NCBI GenBank assembly: GCA_029204225.1
Contig: CM055107.1
Coordinates: 23,330,678-23,394,677, forward strand
DNA length: 64,000 nt
From: Diphasiastrum complanatum
Lineage: Eukaryota; Streptophyta; Lycopodiopsida; Lycopodiales; Lycopodiaceae
Reading direction: 5' to 3'
This document shows, in pieces, positions 1-10,474 of the stretch; position 1 is the first letter of the stretch; each line of letters starts with the position of its first letter. The position numbers were made by a program, and so were the translations under genes. The notes under the pieces were generated by a model that saw nothing but the letters and a program-made list of their open reading frames with translations, was not told the origin of the DNA and searched no databases.

Positions 1-45
1 ATTACTTAAACGATTTGTTTAAGGTTGAGCATAAGAAATCTAACA

Positions 46-57
46 CTCCCCCTTAAT
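46..57 (-). other. Polypurine tract and 3' LTR edge of Copia I
   Basis: On the minus strand the sequence reads ATTAAGGGGGAG followed by TGTTAG. This is the usual plus-strand primer site and LTR start of plant Copia elements. A near-identical arrangement occurs at 48963-48975. Confidence 0.75.
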
Positions 58-59
58 GT

Positions 60-245
60 GAATCCTGAAAAACTCTTTGTACTTCAGTTTTAACATATCG
101 TTACAATCTGAGATGATGCTCCTTTTGATAGAGCTAGCATGCATTTTGAATCCTTCAATATATTCAGATTGTTACTAAATAGTAACATATCATCTACATA
201 AACGGTGATAATTATCAAGGGATTCGATACAGATTGAAAATAAAT
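60..245 (-). pseudogene. Copia reverse transcriptase fragment
   Basis: The minus strand encodes a catalytic box of the form YVDDMLLF preceded by IITV, typical of Copia RT. Only about 60 codons remain, with a frame change. The fragment runs almost directly into the polypurine tract, so the RT C-terminus and all of RNase H have been deleted. Confidence 0.65.
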
Positions 246-339
246 ATTCGAGTCTGTCGAGTTTGGAATAAAACCATTCTTGTTAAAATATGCATCTTCT
301 CTTGATCAGCAACAAGTGTTGACATTGCCTTTGAAACAA

Positions 340-562
340 CATTTGATTCTGCCACAAAGTAGCAGGCCGTATCACCCATAATACGGGATGGAGGCTGTCT
401 TGATCGGTTCGATCTTTTGGGTTGAACTTCGATCCTTTGATGCGATTCATTTTGCTGAGGGACTAGACTCAGAATAACAATGTGCCAATCTATATAAGTA
501 ACCTTGCCTCTTGCCGAGTGCAAGGATCTTATTACTCCTATCAATAATTTTGCATTGATCAT
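340..562 (-). pseudogene. Copia integrase-RT linker remnant
   Basis: A minus-strand open stretch contains a basic SNRSRQPPSR segment, which resembles the variable linker ('R.S.R...P.R') between integrase and RT in plant Copia polyproteins. No integrase core is present between this and the protease, which points to an internal deletion. Confidence 0.45.
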
Positions 563-667
563 ATTCGAATTCTACCTTATGACCTAACTACTTACTAATA
601 ATAGATTTGTAGAGAGTTTAGGAACATATAAGACCTTTGATAGTAGTTTGAATTGATCATGCTGAAA

Positions 668-868
668 TCACAATCTTACAGTACCTTCACCTTCAATAGT
701 GTGAGTACTATTGTCACCAAGATGAATAAATTTCTTCGTGATGTAGGACGTGTAGGAGTTGAAAATCTCACGTTGATTGGTCATGTGTTGAGTTGCTCCA
801 GAATCAAGAAACCATGAATCATCGAAAAATGCGCTTTGGTCTTTGACCATGGATGCGCCTTCGTCCAC
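668..868 (-). pseudogene. Copia aspartic protease fragment
   Basis: The 66-codon minus-strand ORF has the motif WFLDSGATQHMT. This is the hallmark active site of Copia retropepsin, with the catalytic Asp in DSGA, followed by a hydrophobic/Gly-rich strand region. It sits between the gag Cys/basic region (980-1174) and the linker (340-562), as expected. The ORF ends before the C-terminal flap and integrase. Confidence 0.8.
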
Positions 869-979
869 TTTGACCTGGGGAGATGATGAAACCGTGTTTG
901 CTTGTTAATCAGGTTGCTTGGCTACATTCTTCGTTTGGAGAATTCGACAATCCTTGATCTCATGGTTATTGCGCTTGCA

Positions 980-1174
980 CTACCTGCAAAACATCTTCTT
1001 CTTCAACTGTGGATTTGATGATTGTACTTGACTTTGAGTTAGCTTCTGATTCGTTGCAACCTTCTTGGAGCTTTTATGTTTCTGTCGCTTAGAGCCTTTG
1101 TTGACATATAGAGCCTGAGAGGAGGAAGTAGACAAAGTGTCTCGATTTCTTCTATTGTCTTCTTGCAGCAACAT
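980..1174 (-). pseudogene. Copia gag C-terminal basic region
   Basis: The minus-strand ORF is rich in Lys, Ser and Gln (segments such as KGSKRQKHKSSKK) and ends in a residual Cys. This is the position of the gag nucleocapsid with its CCHC knuckle, here decayed. It lies between the gag start (1550-1702) and the protease (668-868). Assignment rests mainly on position. Confidence 0.45.
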
Positions 1175-1549
1175 AGTGATAACTCTAATAAGAGTTAAAT
1201 CTGAGTGTGTCGATATGACATCACCCAGTTCTCATATGTAGAGGGCAACCTTGAAAGCAATGTCACAATTGCGTCTTGATCGTCTATGACTGATCCGACA
1301 GCGGCCATCTGTTGCAAGAGATTCTTAAACTAGTTAATGTGACTCTGAAGCGAATCACCATTAGACATTTTGAATGTGAAGAATTTTCTTCGTAGATGTA
1401 ACTTAGTAGTTACGTCCCTCACGTCATATAGTAGGTGCAGGATGTCTCAAACATCTTTTGAAGTGCTAGCTTCAACTATATATGTGTCCAATCTGTGTAT
1501 GTGATATATTGAGGATAATAAGCGCGAAAGCTTTACCATCCTTCGATTT

Positions 1550-1702
1550 TCACTTTGAGTCTTTTGTATCGTCTTTAGGTTTTACTTCTGTACCTGTAAC
1601 AACATCCCATAACTCGTTGGCGATTAGCAAGGTCTTCATCTTAAATTTCCACAAATGATAATTGGATCCATTCAGCTTGTCTACAATAAGACCCCTGGTC
1701 AT
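1550..1702 (-). pseudogene. Copia gag N-terminus
   Basis: The minus strand encodes LNGSNYHLWKFKMKTLL followed by ELWDVV. This is the conserved gag start of Copia elements (DUF4219/UBN2-type, 'L.G.NY..WK..M...L....LW.VV'). The start Met near 1702 matches the family start; upstream codons belong to the adjacent Gypsy sequence. Copia H carries a related motif at 49830-49930. Confidence 0.75.
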
Positions 1703-1713
1703 GGCATAAGTTA

Positions 1714-2389
1714 TTATGGAGGGTAGGGGTGGTATGCTCGATAGATGGTGAGTTTGGTTGCTGCTAGAAAACAGTTTCGCAGTTGAGGGCATTCATTAGC
1801 AGTATGATGCTGTGAGCAGATTGGAGAACATACATTTTCTCTTGCTGGAAAGGATTTCTCAGCAATCTGTTTCATGGCGGTTTGGAAATCGGCAATGAGC
1901 ATATCCATATGAGATTGTTGAGCTTTTTGCCAAGTTTCCATTTGATGCAGAAGTTCAGAAGATTGGGCAACATTGTCAGACTTCGGGTGATTAGGACGGT
2001 CAGGGTTCTTAGATTTCTTTTCATGATGATCAAAGTCATGGTCGGAACCTTCGTCTTTCTCACGGATAGCATCTGTCATCACATCTTTAAGTTGATCATA
2101 AAGATCAACTGGTTTGAGTTCACGGTGAATGTTTTTAGGCAATCCAACCAAGAGCATTTTCATCAAAACATTCTACTTTGAGACGTTTAAAATGTTCAAT
2201 GTCGTTTCGAACAGACTCTTTGCGACGCATCTTGATATGAGTAATTTGGATGAATGGGCTCTGAGTCAGTTTGGATGGCTTGAAACGCTTGATGAGAGCG
2301 TCCTTGAGGGTGATCCAAGAAGCAAGATCAGGAGCTTCAAGATTAAGATACCACTCTTTGGTTGTTCCATAGAGTACCATGGGAAATAG
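1714..2389 (-). pseudogene. Tat-like Gypsy gag (copy J)
   Basis: Two overlapping minus-strand ORFs (2135-2380 and 1714-2166) form a Gypsy gag. The first has the capsid signature (KEWYLNLE, SWITLKDALIKRFKP), the second has GLPKNIHREL, an acidic DAIREKDEGSD block, a Gln-rich helix and a decayed Cys-His knuckle (CSQHHTANECPQ). The DAIRE acidic block also occurs in copies A1 (18053-18316) and A2 (47755-48180), so J belongs to the same broad family. A frameshift lies near 2150. Confidence 0.75.
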
Positions 2390-3388
2390 GCGAAGCTTTT
2401 CAGTTTCAGAGGTATCTCCATAAAAACGGCATGCATTGTCAAAGTCTTGGCGACTAGGTCAGATTCTCCATCGTACTTTGGTGCATCAATTTTTGGAGCA
2501 TAGTCTCAAAACATGATGCATAATGAGGAGTAAAATAATAGTATAGATGACCAGGTCAGTACTGTACTTCGCAAAAAGACAAAAAGATAATTTGCTTGTA
2601 GAATGGAGAGTGTTGGACAAAAAACTGATATTTTTGGCTGTAAAAAACTTTGCGGATAGGCTAAGAAATCGTGGAGAGGTAGATAAATCAAACTGCAGGA
2701 CTCGCGAATTCTGACAAGGAGTGTTGTTTGTCAGAATATTGATTTTTTTATATTTTTGGAAAAAAAAAATTTAGTTAGAATTTGTGGGTGTGACAGAATT
2801 CGTGCTCACTGAGAACAATTTCGTAGGCTGAATGACGATTTCTGATACAGAGGTTTTATTGACAAATAGGGAATATAGGAAAAAAAATATGACTTTTTGA
2901 CAAAAAACAGGCAAAATCTCTGAGATAGAATTCGCGGAGCTGTTGGAAGACAAATCTTGATTAGATCTAGCCTCAATAAAACTGACAAATTCTAGGACAA
3001 AGATTTGGGTGAGAGATAAGGGATTTTGACAGTATATCAGGTTGTTTTCTCATAATGGTCAGAATTCGTGGAGGTGATAAAATGAAAGACTAGGGTTTGT
3101 TAGGGCTGCAGACAGGCCGACAAATTTTGATATACCTGTTTGGTTCAAAAAAATGTCACTTGGGTCACTTCTTTTCAAAGAAAATGCCCAAGTTGGCACT
3201 TTTGTTGCTTCCCCCCGGCTTGATAAGTTGCTCCGCAGCTCGTATAGGACCTGGAGAGGAGACTCGTGTTGTGGTTGGAAGATAGAAAGTAGGCAAACAA
3301 GCAAATAGATAGAAAGTAGGCAAACAAGCAAACACACAACACAGAGGTGAAAAAACAAAAGAAAAAGAAGCTAGGTAAAAAATGCTTT
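2390..3388 (-). other. Leader of Gypsy copy J
   Basis: About 1 kb between the gag start and the primer binding site on the minus strand. No protein is recognisable. It contains a 27-bp perfect-length tandem duplication (3281-3307 and 3308-3334, one mismatch, GATAGAAAGTAGGCAAACAA core) and A- and T-rich runs. Confidence 0.5.
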
Positions 3389-3407
3389 AAAAGCGGCAAC
3401 GACACCA
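3389..3407 (-). promoter_or_regulatory. tRNA primer binding site of Gypsy J (diverged)
   Basis: The minus strand reads TGGTGTCGTTGCCG directly next to an LTR end TTCCAACA. It matches the tRNA-Asp type site TGGCGCCGTTGCCG seen at 6239 and 20631, except for two C-to-T changes. Confidence 0.6.
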
Positions 3408-3408
3408 A

Positions 3409-3582
3409 TGTTGGAAGTAAATCTGATTTGTATATATTGGTTAGATCTACTCACGATGCAGTGTAGTATAGAGAGAATCATCCACTTTCTAAGTTTCTAC
3501 CAAGCTTCAAATGGGAATGCGAAAATAAAAACAACAATGAAGCACTAAGACTTACCCAACTAGTGCTCGGAACGAAAATGAA
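3409..3582 (-). repeat. Truncated 5' LTR of Gypsy J
   Basis: The sequence starts TGTTGGAAG beside the primer site and has no coding content. It is cut at 3583 by the LTR of Copia C, which apparently inserted into it. Confidence 0.5.
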
Positions 3583-4385
3583 TGTCAAAAATGGTGAACT
3601 CCTGCAACTTTGTCGCAGCACGAACAAGAAATGAAGGTCGAAAGAGAACAATTCGCGACAGTCAACATGCCTTTGACTCGAAGCATGAACGTCTCACGCT
3701 CCAAAGAGTACCAGCTAAGATTATGCAAGTACCCATAAAGCTAGAACCTTACAAAACAAAAGCTATGTACTTGGCTTTTTCACTAACTTGCACTTAAGAA
3801 ATAATATTTTTTAGAACATAGATCAATAGAATACACATATAGTGTAACGTAATAGTCTGATGCTAGTAAGCAATCAAGACAAAAAATACAGAATACTTGT
3901 CCGCCTGCATGCGAAGATAATTCTGTCTAGGATCAGAAGATCCAACTGTCCGCTAGTAAAGTGAGACGATTACTCGTGAGAGGACCGTGTTTCTCTCATG
4001 CCAATGCACTAAAAGGATATGCATATAGCGCTTAAAAAATCAGAGAAAAGAAATCAACAGATGATATTGTAGCCTTCACGCAGATATCAATTCATGTTGT
4101 GTTTGATCTTGAATGCAAGTGGTTCTGCTGTTAATCGCATGTCTGAGTTTCTTCTTGTTCATTTTGAATTTCGCACTTTGGTTGAAACCATATTGAATGT
4201 TGTAGTAATTTTATGAACGTAGATCAGTAGTGACTGACTACACTTTGGAGGATTGTAGGAGTGATTCAGAAGGCAGTGTCCAGTGATCGCATCTGAACTC
4301 CATCCGAGACGAAGAGAGTCGTGCTTGATTCGCCTTCACGAAAGTTGCGTGAATTCGACAAATTCATCAGTCATCACAACCAACA
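3583..4385 (+). repeat. 5' LTR of Copia C
   Basis: An 803-bp segment begins TGTCAAAAATGG and ends CCAACA, one base before a tRNA-Met primer site. About the first 110 bp match the LTR start of Copia D at 34793 with roughly a dozen mismatches, after which the two diverge. The TG...CA ends and primer site define the boundaries well. Confidence 0.75.
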
Positions 4386-4386
4386 G

Positions 4387-4398
4387 TGGTATCAGAAC
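4387..4398 (+). promoter_or_regulatory. tRNA-Met primer binding site of Copia C
   Basis: TGGTATCAGAAC matches the initiator tRNA-Met complement used by plant Copia elements (TGGTATCAGAGC) with one mismatch, and it lies one base after the LTR end. Confidence 0.8.
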
Positions 4399-4501
4399 TT
4401 ACTCTATCATACTCTGACATAGCTGAGAAGCTATCAGATCCAGAAGGCCAAGCATTCAGACAATCAACCATCAACAAGGAAACAGACTTCAAGAAGCAAT
4501 G

Positions 4502-5215
4502 GCTTCAATCAGCAACATGTAGAGCAAGATATGCATGATACTTGATTCTTCAAGATCTAACTTTCTAGCCTGGATAGTTAAGACATCTATGATACTCAAG
4601 GCGAAGGACTCTTCCCCTGGGTGGATGGCATAGAAGAAATGCCTACAACAATAGGCAAGGAACTACGTGAATGGAGGGAGAAAAACGACAAGGCAATAGC
4701 CTTACTATCATCTTCCATGCAAAATAGTCTCACACTTGAACTGGCTACACTCTCCAAGGCAAAGGAGATGTGGGATGCATTACTCACCAGATTTCAAACG
4801 AAATCAAGAAGTCAGATCATGATGCTGAAGATCAGCTGACGAATTTGCAATGGGATGGAAAAGACCTCACCTCTTTCATAAGAAAGATGAAGGATTTGTT
4901 TCTGTCACTACATAACTCTGGAATAGAGAATGTTGTGTCAACTGAGAAGCAGCTCACGTACATGTTGAGAGCCTTACCCAGATCATTCCAAACGACAAGA
5001 ACCCTGCTCGCAAAAGATCCCGCCATGAAACTCGAAAAGGCGATTGTCGAGATTCGAGAGGAAGTCGAGGCCAGAGAACATCTGGATCACAAAGATGGTT
5101 CTGACCAAGCCCTCTACGACAACAAAAAAAAAATCAAAGAAGCAATTAAGCCTAAGAGGGAGTCCAATTAGAGGCAGGATCGTGACCAGCAAGCAAAGAG
5201 AACAAGCAAGGGCAA
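4502..5215 (+). pseudogene. Copia C gag, frameshifted
   Basis: The ATG at 4502 is followed by a short stretch with stops. The body of gag is then read in two overlapping frames (4621-4839 and 4770-5171). It shows the UBN2-type gag pattern: AKEMWDALLTRFQ, LTNLQWDGKDL.SFIRKMKDL, QLTYMLRALPRSF, then a Glu/Lys-rich helix. At least one frameshift (near 4800) and several early stops inactivate it. The sequence stops before a recognisable zinc knuckle, where an LTR of another element begins. Confidence 0.75.
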
Positions 5216-6233
5216 TTGGTGTGGAGTCTTATGATCTCACATTATCCAAATTTTGTCATATATTGAAAAAAATTTCAATTTCCATATATATAAAATGTGC
5301 TATAGTGCCTAAAATACATGTAAAGGCCTATTTCGCACTTTGTAAATTCATATTTTGAATAGAAGTTGCGACGTTCTAAAGAGACGCAATAGAAGTTCAG
5401 AACCGACATTTGATGGTTCGTAAGCGACATTGAGGCTAAAGAACATTCCTATAAGAATAGCACTATGTGCCATTGTACATACGCATTTCTACGCAGAGCT
5501 GAGTATAAATAGAGGGCGAAGAGCAAGTTCTTATAGCTTGAACATTCTTTCCTTCTTGTATCTCTCACATAACTACTTCTTATCATTTGTGCGAACACAC
5601 TCTGTATGATCTGTGATTGTTTGTGATACTGTTCTGTTTGCGTCACACACATTTCTTAAGTTATACTGAATTTCAGTTACTCTAACACAGATTTTCAGGC
5701 GACACCAGCAAGTAATAATTCTGACTAATGTGCGTAGGGAATTAGCTAAAGCGGTTAAATATAACTTTTAGCAAAAATTCCTTCAACTCTAAATGAGCTA
5801 TGTGTTCAGATAATAGGATTGATTGAGGCTCTATCTTGTTTGCTTCCTGCGATAAAAACTAATTATCTATGTTTGATTAAGAAGAACTTTTAGCTAATGT
5901 GATTTTGCTTGATGAATCTAATTGCTAGTTGCTATCAGTTCTAACTATTTTCCTGATGCATGAAGAGCCTGAAAGATAAAGTAATTCTTACAATTATAGA
6001 CCTTGACCAAATCGTTTCATCATTGGTGTTCCTGGATGCCAATTTACCCAAATATCTTTGGATAACCAGTTATGTCGCTGTAGTATTCATTGTGAACTTT
6101 ATACACTCTAGTCTGTTTATCATCATACATACGTTTACCATGAAAAAGATGAGATTATTCTCTCTCTTGGGGAACGATCAAACATTTTATACTATGTAAT
6201 TCATTGGAAATCTATAACGACTAGGCCACCGCA
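5216..6233 (+). repeat. Probable 5' LTR of Athila-like Gypsy F1
   Basis: About 1 kb of non-coding DNA ends in CA just before the tRNA-Asp primer site at 6239. It contains a TATA box (5504-5510) and downstream T-rich leader sequence, as in an LTR promoter. The left boundary is uncertain. A stretch at 5985-6110 resembles a scrap of Copia integrase (DANLPKYLW), so the LTR may itself be a mosaic. Confidence 0.5.
5504..5510 (+). promoter_or_regulatory. TATA box in LTR
   Basis: TATAAAT in the context GAGTATAAATAGAGG, with a following CT-rich leader, fits an LTR core promoter. Confidence 0.5.
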
Positions 6234-6238
6234 TAATT

Positions 6239-6256
6239 TGGCGCCGTTGCCGGGGA
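6239..6256 (+). promoter_or_regulatory. tRNA-Asp primer binding site of Gypsy F1
   Basis: TGGCGCCGTTGCCGGGGA is complementary to the 3' end of plant tRNA-Asp, the primer of Athila and several Tat elements. It fixes the element's orientation as plus. Confidence 0.9.
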
Positions 6257-6312
6257 GATGAATTTCACCTTTTGCAATATTTTTAAGTGTATTACATCTA
6301 CGAATCTTTCTC

Positions 6313-7480
6313 ATGTATTGCATGCCAAGAACATACTCTCAAGCAATTATTGAACGGAAATGTTTAGAGCATGCACAACGTTTAGAAGCATATAGGAAGT
6401 CTAGAGATTTGTATTTGCAGAATTTGCAAAACTCACCAGTTAGAGCAAGATTAACACCTGAAGGGTTTAATGATCTTTTACACGCTACTACAGCATTTGT
6501 AGATTCATTTGAGGAAAGATCCATTGAAATACCAAGTTCTACAGATTCAACTTAATCATATTTGTCTGATTCTACTTCCAAACCAAGTTCAGACTCTTTG
6601 TCCGAGCGAAGTTTAGATTCAGATCCTCCAAGTTCATCTAGTTCACCACCATCTGTTAATATGGCTAATCCAGCGCCACCCACATCTACAAAAATCAGAT
6701 ATGATTTCTTTAAGGGATCATCATCGGAAGATGCGGATAGTTATATGTCACAATCTGAATCCATTACCATAGCAAACAAAGAGCAGATGGACGAGGATAA
6801 AGTTAGACTTTTGCCAGGTCTTCTGCGGAAGCAGGCTAGGATTTGATACATTCAATTAGTACCGGAAACAATTAATACTTGGAATGCTTTAAAAGCAGCA
6901 TTCCTTAAACAGTTTAGGGAGATAGGATATTCCACTAGATTGTTGGCTCGGCTTAACTCTGTTGAAAAAAAGGCCAAAGGAATTACTTGGAAAATATGCT
7001 CGTAGGGTTAAGAATTTAATAGAAAGTTAGGAGCCCAGTATCCAGTTCCTATGCAAAATGAATGGTTCCTGGATGGTTTGCCTAAGAAAATGGATCGTTA
7101 TTGTCGACAAGGTTTGATGACTTCTTTGAAAGATGTCATTGCCTCTGTCGAGAATCACAAAACCTCTTGAATTTCTCGCAGACGAAGAAATGGAAGAAAA
7201 AGTAGTAAAAAACACAAATTTAAACGAACAGAAGAATTTGAAACATCTACTGAGATTGAATCAGAATATGATTCAGTGGATATGGAAGAATCTTTTGAGT
7301 ATTCATTTATTCTTCTTCATCGGAAGAAGAATCTTCTTATAGGAAAACTAAGAATAGGAACTCAGAAAGAAAGAAAAGAATGGAGAAATCCGAAAAGATG
7401 GATCCATTGAGAAAAAGTGTTGAGTTGTTAACAAGAGAAATGAGTGATCTAAAGGTCCAAATATCTGATGTTAAAGCCAA
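6313..7480 (+). pseudogene. Gypsy F1 gag, N-terminal and capsid parts
   Basis: The leader ORF (6313-6555) and a Ser/Pro-rich ORF (6562-6846) are followed by capsid-like sequence (TWNALKAAFLKQFREIGYSTR at about 6875-6945, then an Asn/Lys-rich helix). Stops at 6553 and 6844 and frame changes near 6960 and 7150 break the reading frame. The same capsid core (RY.FKG, DADSY, FLKQFREIGYS.R) occurs at 48186-48780, so two copies of this family are in the window. An acidic/basic stretch (7130-7480) precedes the nucleocapsid. Confidence 0.7.
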
Positions 7481-7499
7481 GTGAAAGAAAGCGAAGCCT

Positions 7500-8290
7500 A
7501 ACACCAATGTTTGGTGTACCGCGTGTGGGAAGGAAGGTCATTCTAAGACAACTGTCCTAGTTTACAAACTAATAATTTAGAAGAGAAACTATTCATCTGT
7601 CTAATTAATAATCATGAGGAGGTAGCCTATACTACAACTCCTACTAATCAAAAAGCTATGATACCGAAACAGCGTACTGGTCAACAGTACACTATTTCGC
7701 AAAGGAGCGGAACACGAAATTCCACTCCACCAACCAGAGTAAGGGGTTTGTGCTACAATTGCGGAGCCTCGGGTCACTATTCGCCTGATTGCCCTGAACC
7801 CAGGAGATTAGCAGGATATGTGCCGCTCTGCACTAACTGTAAAGGCGAAGGGCATGTCACTGTTGAATGTCCTCAGCCACAACAGCCACGGTCTAAACCA
7901 AGTTCTGTAAACTCGCCTAGGGAAGACGACCTTCGGCCATCTAAGACTAACACTGACATGATAGTTCAGAGGATAGAAGTAGAGTCTGAATTATTAGATC
8001 AAGATCATCAATGGCCAGATTTAGAGGAAAAAGTAAATAAAGTAACTACAATAAGTAGTAAAGATTCTTTAACTCTTAAAGATAAGAAGAAAACTAAGAC
8101 AAAAATTGCGAAAACTGTGAAAAATGCGACAGAAAAAGCGAAGGTTGCAGAACAGTTAGTAAAAATTTTTAGTAATAAAGAAGTAAAGCTTGATAAGTCT
8201 AATGGAAAACATTATGATGTTGATATTAGTTCAGAAGCTAAGAAGCTTTTAGACGAAGAAACTAGAAAAGTTAAAAAAGTGACATTTTAA
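7500..8290 (+). pseudogene. Gypsy F1 nucleocapsid with zinc knuckles
   Basis: The 210-codon ORF from 7658 has two CCHC knuckles: CYNCGASGHYSPDC (about residues 32-45) and CTNCKGEGHVTVEC (about 58-71), followed by a Lys-rich helical tail. A third, decayed knuckle (CTACGKEGHS) lies upstream near 7518-7550 in another frame. Knuckle-type domains bind the element's RNA during packaging. Retention of a clean 210-codon frame within an otherwise broken element is notable. Confidence 0.8.
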
Positions 8291-8446
8291 AATCCAATTA
8301 TAAGTAGCGAGATACCTAGAGATCTGTCGCCACTTAGAAACCATTCTTATAATATTGTCAAAGACCTTGTTTCTAGAATGCCCAATATAACTTTTGAATA
8401 GTTATTAAGAGATAACCAATATTATAAAATAGAAATTAAGCAAGTT

Positions 8447-8830
8447 TTGCAAAATAAAAAGAGAAGAAAAGCAAAGTTACCAGTAGTCAACATAGGATTA
8501 ATTAATTACGGTGATGAAGGCCAACCAGAGATTCAAGTAGTAATTAATGGCTGCATCTTAGATAATGTACCCATAATAAATATAATGACCGAAGAAACAG
8601 CATATGAATTAGGCATTCATCATAGAATAGCACCCACTTTAAGACATTTAAGTATAGCCGATGCAACTAAAAGATCACCAATAGGAGAACTATATTAGAT
8701 TACAGTTTATATTGGAGACCATAAGATTCTTATGGATTTTATAATATTAAAAACTACGAGACAATCGTCATATGAAGTGTTATTAGGACGACCATGGCTC
8801 TATCAGGCCGATGTTATAACCCACTAGAAG
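8447..8830 (+). pseudogene. Gypsy F1 first retropepsin-like domain (active site lost)
   Basis: The ORF 8447-8698 continues past a stop to about 8830. It has the retropepsin outline: a beta-rich start (PEIQVVING), NIMTEETAYELG after the position of the active site, an ADATKRSPIGEL segment, and the closing LLGRPWLYQAD (8779-8812). The expected D-S/G-G motif is replaced by ILDNVPI. A second domain with the same outline follows at 9080-9420. Confidence 0.65.
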
Positions 8831-9075
8831 AAAAAGGAGATTACCTTTAGAGACCAAATGGAGACACCGATAGGAAAAAGTCGTAAAAGAATTTCCATAT
8901 CATGGGAAAAAGATAAGTACGAAGGTGAGACACCTACATCTTCCTCGAGCTATACTTCGAAGGAAGAAGGGCTTCAGTCAGTAGGGACTGAGGAAGGGGA
9001 GAGGTTAGTTACATTAAGAATACATGCATATAGTAATAGAGTAGAATATGTAGATAGAAGAGATTGAGGAGTTCC

Positions 9076-9420
9076 AGAGATTAGTGCGATCATAGGAGAT
9101 CAGACCATAGATAGAATACTAATAGACTCAGGATCTAGTATCAACCTAGTAACGAAAACAATGGTTAAAGAATTAGGATTAGAAAATCAGATACAGCCCT
9201 TATCACGAAATCCATTTAGCAGACGCGACTAAATGTATACTAGTAGGTGAGCTAAAAGGTATTAACGTAGTTATAGACACAGAGACGTTTGTTATGATTT
9301 TTCTTGTCATAAATCTAGTAGATACACCACTTTATTCGATATTATTTGGAAGACCATGGTTATGTCAAGTAGATGCTATCATAAATTGGTCTACCAAACA
9401 GATATTTTTTCCAAGTATTC
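9076..9420 (+). pseudogene. Gypsy F1 second retropepsin domain
   Basis: Frame-shifted plus-strand sequence encodes DRILIDSGSSINLV (catalytic DSGS, about 9106-9150), then an ADATKCILVGEL segment and a closing LFGRPWL (about 9341-9362). This is an Athila/Tat-type aspartic protease. It has one frameshift near 9200 and no start of its own. Its outline repeats that of the domain at 8447-8830. Confidence 0.7.
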
Positions 9421-9447
9421 TCACAACCAGTCCAATAGGGTCACCTT

Positions 9448-10473
9448 TTGAGATGGGGTGAGGAGTTAGCTACACATGCTGAATCATGGATTAATTTCAT
9501 AGAATTTTATGAGATTGATGAGGAAGTAGACATACCGACAACATCTGAACCGAGAGAAGTCTTGGGTGGAACCAGAGCAAGTCTGACCGAGGGGATGGTA
9601 GATAAAACAGATTATGTAGCAATAGAAATTAATAAAGGTAAGACTTTGAATCTATATAAACACCAATCAGACCAAGAATGTGAAGAGTATATATTGCTTC
9701 TTCAAAAATACCAAAATGTGTTTGCTTGGTCGATGGATGATTTAATAGGTATACCAGTTAAATGGGGTGAACATAGAATAGATCTCATTCAGGGAACAAT
9801 ACCTGTTAGGCAATGCCAATATAGATTGAATCCAAAGTACTCCTTATTAGTAAAAGACGAACTAGATAGATGTCTTAGAGTGGGTATTATATATCCTGTT
9901 CTAAGCAGTGAGTGGGTGTCACCAATAGTTATAGTACCTAAGAAGAAGACGGGCAAGATTATAGTTTGTCAGGATTTTAGGAAACTAAATGTTGCCACAA
10001 CAAAAGATTATTATCCTCTACCGTATACAGATACCATTCTTGACCAAGTAGCTGGACATGAACGTTATAGTTTTTTAGATGGATTCTCAGGTTATAACCA
10101 AGTTTTTATAAAAGAGCAAGATAGATCCAAAACTACTTTCACCACTGATTGGGGGACGTATGCCTATATGCGAATGCCCTTTGATCTTTGTAATGCACCT
10201 ACCACATTCCAACGTATGATGACAAATATTTTTCAAAAAAATTTAAGAAAGTTTTTAGAAATTTTTATGGATGACTTCTGTGTCTATTCATCAACTAAAA
10301 ATCATTTAGATGCATTAGAGAAAACATTGAGAAGATGTCAAGAGACATTTCTTAAACCACATCCAGCTAAGTGCTACTTTGGGATGAGGGAAGGCATCCT
10401 TTTAGGGCATAAAATTTTGAAGGATGGTATACAAGCCGACATCGAAAAAATAAAAATGATTTTAGACCTTCTC
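9448..10473 (+). pseudogene. Gypsy F1 reverse transcriptase, truncated
   Basis: A long open frame (342 codons of the element) holds most of a Ty3/Gypsy RT. Visible motifs: QCQYRLNPKYS, WVSPIVIVPKK, VCQDFRKLN, the YPLP box, YSFLDGFSGYNQ, MPFDLCNAPTTFQRMM, and FMDDFCVYSS (FMDD catalytic box, usual in Athila). The C-terminal region has CYFGMREGILLGHK. The Asp triad appears intact. The frame ends at about 10473, where Copia sequence begins, so the RNase H, integrase and 3' LTR are gone. The ORF's last 17 codons are Copia. Confidence 0.9.
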
Positions 10474-10474
10474 T

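Larger units (their letters stand above)
1..1702 (-). mobile_element. Degenerate Ty1/Copia element (copy I), 3' end at window edge
   Basis: Reading on the minus strand from 1702 to 1, the Copia gene order is recognisable: gag start, Cys/basic region, protease, the linker before reverse transcriptase, a piece of reverse transcriptase, a polypurine tract (46-57, AAGGGGGAG on the minus strand) and the first 45 bases of a 3' LTR starting TGTTAGATTTC. The integrase and most of RT and RNase H are missing, so the element is a deletion derivative. The remaining LTR lies outside the window. The gag start abuts a Gypsy gag at about 1703-1714, which marks a junction between two elements. Confidence 0.8.

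Noticed and set aside
5960-6199. Possible Copia integrase piece (DANLPKYLW) within the presumed Gypsy LTR
   Set aside because: The match is short and the flanks do not continue the integrase pattern. Mentioned under the LTR but not called as a feature.
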